From: CAYGZL01 sp964354345
GTDB lineage: Bacteria > Chloroflexota > Anaerolineae > Anaerolineales > UBA4823
Reading direction: 5' to 3'
NCBI GenBank assembly: GCA_964354345.1
Contig: CAYGZL010000097.1
Location: 1 to 9,588, forward strand
DNA: 9,588 nucleotides
Made by a program: the position numbers and the translations under genes. The notes under the pieces were generated by a model. The model had not been told where the DNA came from. It ran no database searches and saw nothing but the letters and a program-made list of their open reading frames with translations. Within the stretch, counting starts at the first letter, position 1. The number at the start of each line of letters is the position of its first letter. Below, in pieces: positions 6,307 through 9,588 of the stretch.

Positions 6307-7353
6307 ATGGCGACAATCACGATTATCGGCGCGGGTATGATGGGCACCGCGCTCTGTTGGCCGCTGCGAGATAACCAGCATACCGTTCACCTGGTAGGAA
6401 CCCATCTCGATGAAGAAATAATCGCCAGTATCCAGGCTACAGGCATTCATCCGCGCCTCCAACGCCAGGTGCCCGAAGGTGTCCGGGCTTATCACCATAC
6501 CGAGTTAGCCCAGGCGATACATAACGCCGATGTAATCGTCAGCGGTGTGAGCAGCTTTGGTGTGCATTGGTTTGTGGAGACGGTCAGCCGTTATCTCTCC
6601 CCGCAGGTACCGGTGTTGGCAGTAACCAAGGGGTTGGAAGACCTTCAAAATGGCGACCTGTTAATCCTACCGGACGTTATCGACCGTTCGCTTCCTGCTG
6701 ATCTGCAAGGCAAAGTCAGCCTGAATGCGATCGGCGGACCGTGCACCTCACATGAATTGGCGGCGCGCCGGCAAACCGGGGTGATCTTTGCTGGAAAAGA
6801 TCAATGTGATTTAGAGCGGCTGAGGGAAATTTTCCAGACATTGTATTATCAAGTGCGAATATCAACCGACCTGATCGGTGTTGAAGTATGTGCCGCGATT
6901 AAAAATGCTTACGCGTTAGGCGTGGGAATTGCGGTAGGCATGATGGAACAGGCGGGTCCAGACGGCCTGGCGCAGGCGTACAATCCGCAGGCGGCGCTTT
7001 TTGCCCAGGGTTGCATTGAAATGCGTCGTTTTCTGGAAATCCTGGGTGGGGGGGTAGATAATGTGAGTGGATTACCAGGCGCGGGGGATCTATATGTGAC
7101 GATCTACGGGGGACGAACGGTACGCCTGGGGCGGTTGCTGGGTCAGGGAATCCCATATCTGGAGGCGAGGCAGATGCTGGCGGGTGAGACGCTAGAGAGC
7201 GTCGAAATTATCACTCGAGTGGCACGGGCGATCCCGAAGCTAGAAGCGCGCGGTCTGGTTCGCGGAGAGGATTTTCCGCTGTTGAGGCATTTAGATGAGG
7301 TAATCAACCAGGGGCGAGCGGTAGGATTGCCGTGGGAGAGGTTTTTCAGATGA
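6307..7353 (+). CDS. gpsA: NAD(P)+-dependent glycerol-3-phosphate dehydrogenase, diverged
   Basis: This enzyme interconverts dihydroxyacetone phosphate and sn-glycerol 3-phosphate, the backbone precursor of phospholipids, in the cytoplasm. The 348-residue length is normal. The Rossmann motif is Gly8-Ala-Gly10-Met-Met-Gly13. VTKGLE carries Lys108, and AIGGPCTSHELA (141-152) matches the GP-x4-E-x-A segment. AAIKNAYALG carries the catalytic Lys199, and GLPGAGDL carries Asp261. The phosphate-binding segment reads YGGRT (267-271). The YGGR form is more like eukaryotic GPD (YGGRN) than the SRN form of E. coli GpsA, and its usual Asn is Thr271. There is no recognisable Shine-Dalgarno sequence before 6307, so the start rests on the family N-terminus. 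It lies 65 bp after the flavoprotein gene and could be read from the same promoter or its own. A related dehydrogenase with altered substrate use is a weaker alternative. Confidence 0.85.
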   Translation: MATITIIGAGMMGTALCWPLRDNQHTVHLVGTHLDEEIIASIQATGIHPRLQRQVPEGVRAYHHTELAQAIHNADVIVSGVSSFGVHWFVETVSRYLSPQVPVLAVTKGLEDLQNGDLLILPDVIDRSLPADLQGKVSLNAIGGPCTSHELAARRQTGVIFAGKDQCDLERLREIFQTLYYQVRISTDLIGVEVCAAIKNAYALGVGIAVGMMEQAGPDGLAQAYNPQAALFAQGCIEMRRFLEILGGGVDNVSGLPGAGDLYVTIYGGRTVRLGRLLGQGIPYLEARQMLAGETLESVEIITRVARAIPKLEARGLVRGEDFPLLRHLDEVINQGRAVGLPWERFFR

Positions 7354-8080
7354 TGGAAAATATATCACCATCCGGATTGGCTTCCAGGACATCCGGAGCG
7401 TAGGGATCTGAGGAGATTGACCAGGTTGGCGGGTTGGTTCGAGATACCCTGCCCGGGCTGCGAGGCCGGTAGTCAGGCGCGTTGATGACTGTCCATATCT
7501 GGGGATCATAGCCAGCACCAGGAGTGGCGAGGTCGTTAGATAATACGAACAGGGCGGTAGCCTGGTGAGGTGCAGCTTCCGAGGGCAGGGAGAGGGGCTC
7601 TTTGCTCCTGGGCGTGTTGATATACCAGATCGCCAGGATCGCCGCCAGGATGTACAGGAGTAATAAGCCGATGATGATAGGGATGAACCAGGGGCTGGCG
7701 CGGAAGGATGGTCGGGGGATAGGAGGTGGGGTCGCCTCTGGCTCCGTTGATGTCGCAGGTTGAATCTCGATTGGTGACTCGGATTGGGTGGCTAGTTCTT
7801 CTGGATGAAGCAGCGTAGGATTGGAATTGTTAAACGTTAAACGTTCAACGTTTTCCGTTGTATCTCTGAGACGTTCCCCGGTGTGTAGATATTCGTCCCG
7901 AGCGGCGCCTTCGGATACCGAGGCGAGGAGGAACCAGGCGGGTGGTTCCTCTGGGAGGAGTTGTACCGCACGCTGGAAGCAACGCCGGGCTTCGGATTTA
8001 TTGCCCTGCTCCAGGCAGGCATCTCCCTGGATGAGGAGTTCCTGGTATTCTTCATAGATATCTGTGGGTTGATAGGTCAT
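7346..8080 (-). CDS. TPR-like protein with a single transmembrane segment
   Basis: I do not recognise a named family. The 244-residue protein has an N-terminal tetratricopeptide-like helix pair (residues 7-55). This includes GDACLEQGNKSEARRCFQRA and a Pro at the repeat end. A low-complexity Ser/Glu/Pro linker covers about 85-130. One strong hydrophobic span, WFIPIIIGLLLLYILAAILA (131-150, extending to about 154), comes next, and a Pro-rich tail of about 90 residues ends the protein. Arg residues before the span suggest the TPR part is cytoplasmic and the tail outside. The start at 8080 is chosen because the helix pair begins there. The frame stays open back to 8278, but that stretch overlaps the guaB promoter region and has no family character. 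Ribosome-site support is weak (GAAGAA about 9 nt upstream). The stop lies inside the 3' end of gpsA on the opposite strand. TPR segments usually mediate protein binding; the partner is unknown. Confidence 0.65.
   Translation of the reverse strand: MTYQPTDIYEEYQELLIQGDACLEQGNKSEARRCFQRAVQLLPEEPPAWFLLASVSEGAARDEYLHTGERLRDTTENVERLTFNNSNPTLLHPEELATQSESPIEIQPATSTEPEATPPPIPRPSFRASPWFIPIIIGLLLLYILAAILAIWYINTPRSKEPLSLPSEAAPHQATALFVLSNDLATPGAGYDPQIWTVINAPDYRPRSPGRVSRTNPPTWSISSDPYAPDVLEANPDGDIFSII
7831..7852. repeat. Three tandem heptanucleotides around AACGTT
   Basis: AACGTT occurs at 7833, 7840 and 7847, making three near-identical 7-bp units (TAAACGT, TAAACGT, TCAACGT). They lie within the linker-coding part of the TPR-like gene. 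The unit length is not a multiple of three, so copy-number change would shift the frame. Confidence 0.5.
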
Positions 8081-8212
8081 CAAAATATTCTTCGTGAATT
8101 GTGGTTTCTGAGAAAAAATAGTGGAATTTTGATCTGATTTTAACCTGAGATTAAGGATTTGAACAGGTTGGGAGGGTATTTCGTAGAACAGCGTTCGAGT
8201 CAAAAATTCGGC

Positions 8213-8218
8213 TATAAT
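8213..8218 (+). promoter_or_regulatory. Probable -10 box for the guaB-type gene
   Basis: A perfect TATAAT lies 167 bp before the guaB-type ATG, preceded by an A-rich stretch. No good -35 hexamer is found at 16-18 bp spacing, so the call rests on the -10 match and position. The 305-bp gap between 8081 and 8385 otherwise contains only the hairpin and direct repeat listed separately. Confidence 0.4.
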
Positions 8219-8239
8219 TACGAAGATGGATTCACGAAG

Positions 8240-8274
8240 GGAACAATCGATGGCGTGAAGACTGAGATTGTTTC
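8240..8274 (+). promoter_or_regulatory. Possible RNA hairpin in the guaB-type leader
   Basis: Bases 8240-8248 (GGAACAATC) can pair with 8266-8274 (GATTGTTTC) as a 9-bp stem including one G-U pair, with a 17-nt loop. It lies downstream of the TATAAT, so it would be transcribed. It has no U-tract after it and resembles no riboswitch that I recognise. Confidence 0.3.
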
Positions 8275-8331
8275 GCAAAGTACGCTCACAAAGACGGACT
8301 CATCACGAAGACTGAGATTGCTACTTAAAGT
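8254..8331. repeat. Imperfect 28-bp direct repeat spaced by 50 bp
   Basis: GAAGACTGAGATTG occurs exactly at 8257-8270 and 8307-8320. Flanking matches (C at 8254 and 8304; AAAGT at 8277-8281 and 8327-8331) extend each copy to about 28 bp. Both copies are in the untranslated leader of the guaB-type gene. There are only two copies, so this is not an array. Confidence 0.6.
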
Positions 8332-8385
8332 GCAGTGCATAGACGAATTTAGGATTTGTCCTTTTAGGGCATGATGAGGTGGCAT

Positions 8386-9588
8386 ATGAAAATTCGGGAT
8401 CGGGAGGGATTAACGTTCGATGATGTTTTATTGGTGCCACGGAGATCGCATATCGCCAGCCGGTCGGCGGTGGATACAAGCGCTCAACTTACTCGCCGGT
8501 TACGCCTGGCGATCCCGATCATCAGCGCCAACATGGACACCGTAACCGAGGCAGAGATGGCGATCGCCATGGCGCAAGCCGGTGGCATCGGAGCAATTCA
8601 CCGCTTCATGACCATCGAACAGCAAGCGGAAGAAGTGGCGAAGGTAAAACGGGCGGAATCTACGGTAGTGGAAATGCCAGCATGGATACCGCCAGATGCC
8701 TCGGTGACGACGGCTCGCGAGTTGATGCGAACACTGGGCATCGGCGGGTTGCTGGTGATGCAGAACGAAGCGTTACTTGGCCTGGTATCCACACGTGATC
8801 TACTCTTTGCACCCGATCCGTTGGCGCCAGTGTCCAGTGTGATGACGCCCCGGGCGCGCCTGGTAACCCTGGTGGTGTCCGAGATCGAAGCTGTGAACCT
8901 GGGGCAAGCCCAGGCGCGGTTGCATGCAGGGCGGGTAGAGAAACTGCCAATCCTGGATGGAAATGGACGGGTGATTGGTTTAATCACTGCGCAGGATATC
9001 ATCAAACACACCCAACACCCCCTGGCGACACGGGATGGGCATGGGAAGTTACGCACGGCCGCGGCTGTGGGCGTCCGACCAGATGACCTGGAAAGAGCGG
9101 CGGCGTGCGTCAAAGCCGGGACGGATGTGATGGTATTGGATATTGCCCACGGTCATGCCGATCATGCATTACGGATGATTCGCGAGCTTAAAGAGGCTTT
9201 TCCCGAGGTTGAATTAATTGCCGGGAATGTCGCTACCGGAGAAGGTGTGATTGATCTGGTCGAAGCCGGGGCAGACGCAGTCAAAGTGGGGGTAGGATCA
9301 GGTTCAATATGCATCACCCGGATTGTTACGGGCTATGGTGTGCCGCAGCTAACAGCGATCATAGACTGCGCTGATGCAGCGCGGGTGCTGGAGGTGCCAT
9401 TAATTGCCGATGGGGGCATCCGTAACTCGGGCGATTTGACCAAGGCTCTGGCGGCGGGGGCAAATACGGCGATGATCGGCAGTATGCTGGCTGGCACCGA
9501 GGAAAGCCCAGGTGCGAGCGTGGTGCGCGATGGGCGGAGGTATAAGATCGTGCGCGGCATGGCATCCCTGTCCGCCAATATGGAACGA
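8386..9588 (+). CDS. guaB: IMP dehydrogenase / GMP reductase family protein (3' end outside window)
   Basis: 401 residues are visible and the frame is open to the window edge. IMP dehydrogenase oxidises IMP to XMP, the committed step to guanine nucleotides; GMP reductase runs GMP back to IMP. The N-terminus GLTFDDVLLVPRRS is typical of the family. SANMDTVTEAEMAIAMA follows at 48-64. A tandem CBS (Bateman) module occupies about 93-207, with LGLVSTRDLL and VIGLITAQDII as its two ends. The barrel resumes at about 220, with LDIAHGH (251-257), the phosphate-site GSGSICITR carrying catalytic Cys309, and IADGGIRNSGDL (340-351). The start is supported by GAGGT 5 nt before ATG. The CBS pair, SICITR loop and VTGYGVPQ favour IMP dehydrogenase. 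SANMDTV and the ending RGMASLSANMER lean toward GMP reductase. The flap that decides between them lies past 9588. Confidence 0.85.
   Translation, partial: MKIRDREGLTFDDVLLVPRRSHIASRSAVDTSAQLTRRLRLAIPIISANMDTVTEAEMAIAMAQAGGIGAIHRFMTIEQQAEEVAKVKRAESTVVEMPAWIPPDASVTTARELMRTLGIGGLLVMQNEALLGLVSTRDLLFAPDPLAPVSSVMTPRARLVTLVVSEIEAVNLGQAQARLHAGRVEKLPILDGNGRVIGLITAQDIIKHTQHPLATRDGHGKLRTAAAVGVRPDDLERAAACVKAGTDVMVLDIAHGHADHALRMIRELKEAFPEVELIAGNVATGEGVIDLVEAGADAVKVGVGSGSICITRIVTGYGVPQLTAIIDCADAARVLEVPLIADGGIRNSGDLTKALAAGANTAMIGSMLAGTEESPGASVVRDGRRYKIVRGMASLSANMER

Noticed and set aside
7048..7054. Run of seven G bases inside gpsA as a frameshift site
   Set aside because: The frame reads through correctly with conserved GpsA residues on both sides.
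8081..8278. A 66-residue N-terminal extension of the TPR-like protein
   Set aside because: It covers the guaB promoter and leader region, and its residues do not resemble a domain or signal peptide.
8254..8331. CRISPR array
   Set aside because: There are only two imperfect copies and a single spacer, with no cas genes in the window.

Overview
The window looks like bacterial chromosome of moderate G+C with dense, short-spaced genes. The mix of families (Fpg/Nei-like proteins lacking the catalytic proline, a C39-like papain-fold protein, DUF5680, DinB, a serine hydrolase with added C-terminal domains, a short IMPDH-like protein) is what I would expect from Chloroflexota, probably Anaerolineae. 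That placement is inferred from protein style only. I see no phage, transposon, CRISPR array, tRNA or rRNA.

Layout. Positions 30-3913 hold five genes, all on the minus strand, that read as one transcription unit. In order of transcription they are: a C39-like papain-fold protein, a DUF5680 protein, a DinB-family gene broken by two compensating frameshifts, and two different Fpg/Nei-family proteins. Gaps are small (3 bp or less, 19, 28 and 64 bp). Positions 3914-4076 are a divergent control region. It has a good sigma70-type promoter on each strand, a perfect 17-bp palindrome, and further copies of the palindrome's core. Positions 4077-6241 on the plus strand hold a cytoplasmic beta-lactamase-fold serine hydrolase translationally coupled to a flavodoxin-fold oxidoreductase with an Isf-type four-cysteine motif. 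A diverged glycerol-3-phosphate dehydrogenase follows at 6307-7353. It ends 8 bp inside the convergent gene at 7346-8080, which encodes a TPR-like protein with one membrane segment. Positions 8081-8385 are a leader region with a perfect TATAAT, a hairpin and a 50-bp-spaced direct repeat, ahead of an IMP dehydrogenase/GMP reductase family gene that runs off the right edge.

How the parts fit. gpsA (phospholipid precursor) and the guaB-type gene (purine nucleotides) are housekeeping functions. The minus-strand operon and the hydrolase/flavoprotein pair look like accessory or stress-response functions and may share control through the palindrome. No complete, recognisably new system is visible. 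The most unusual material is the pair of proline-less glycosylase relatives in one operon and the divergent operator region.
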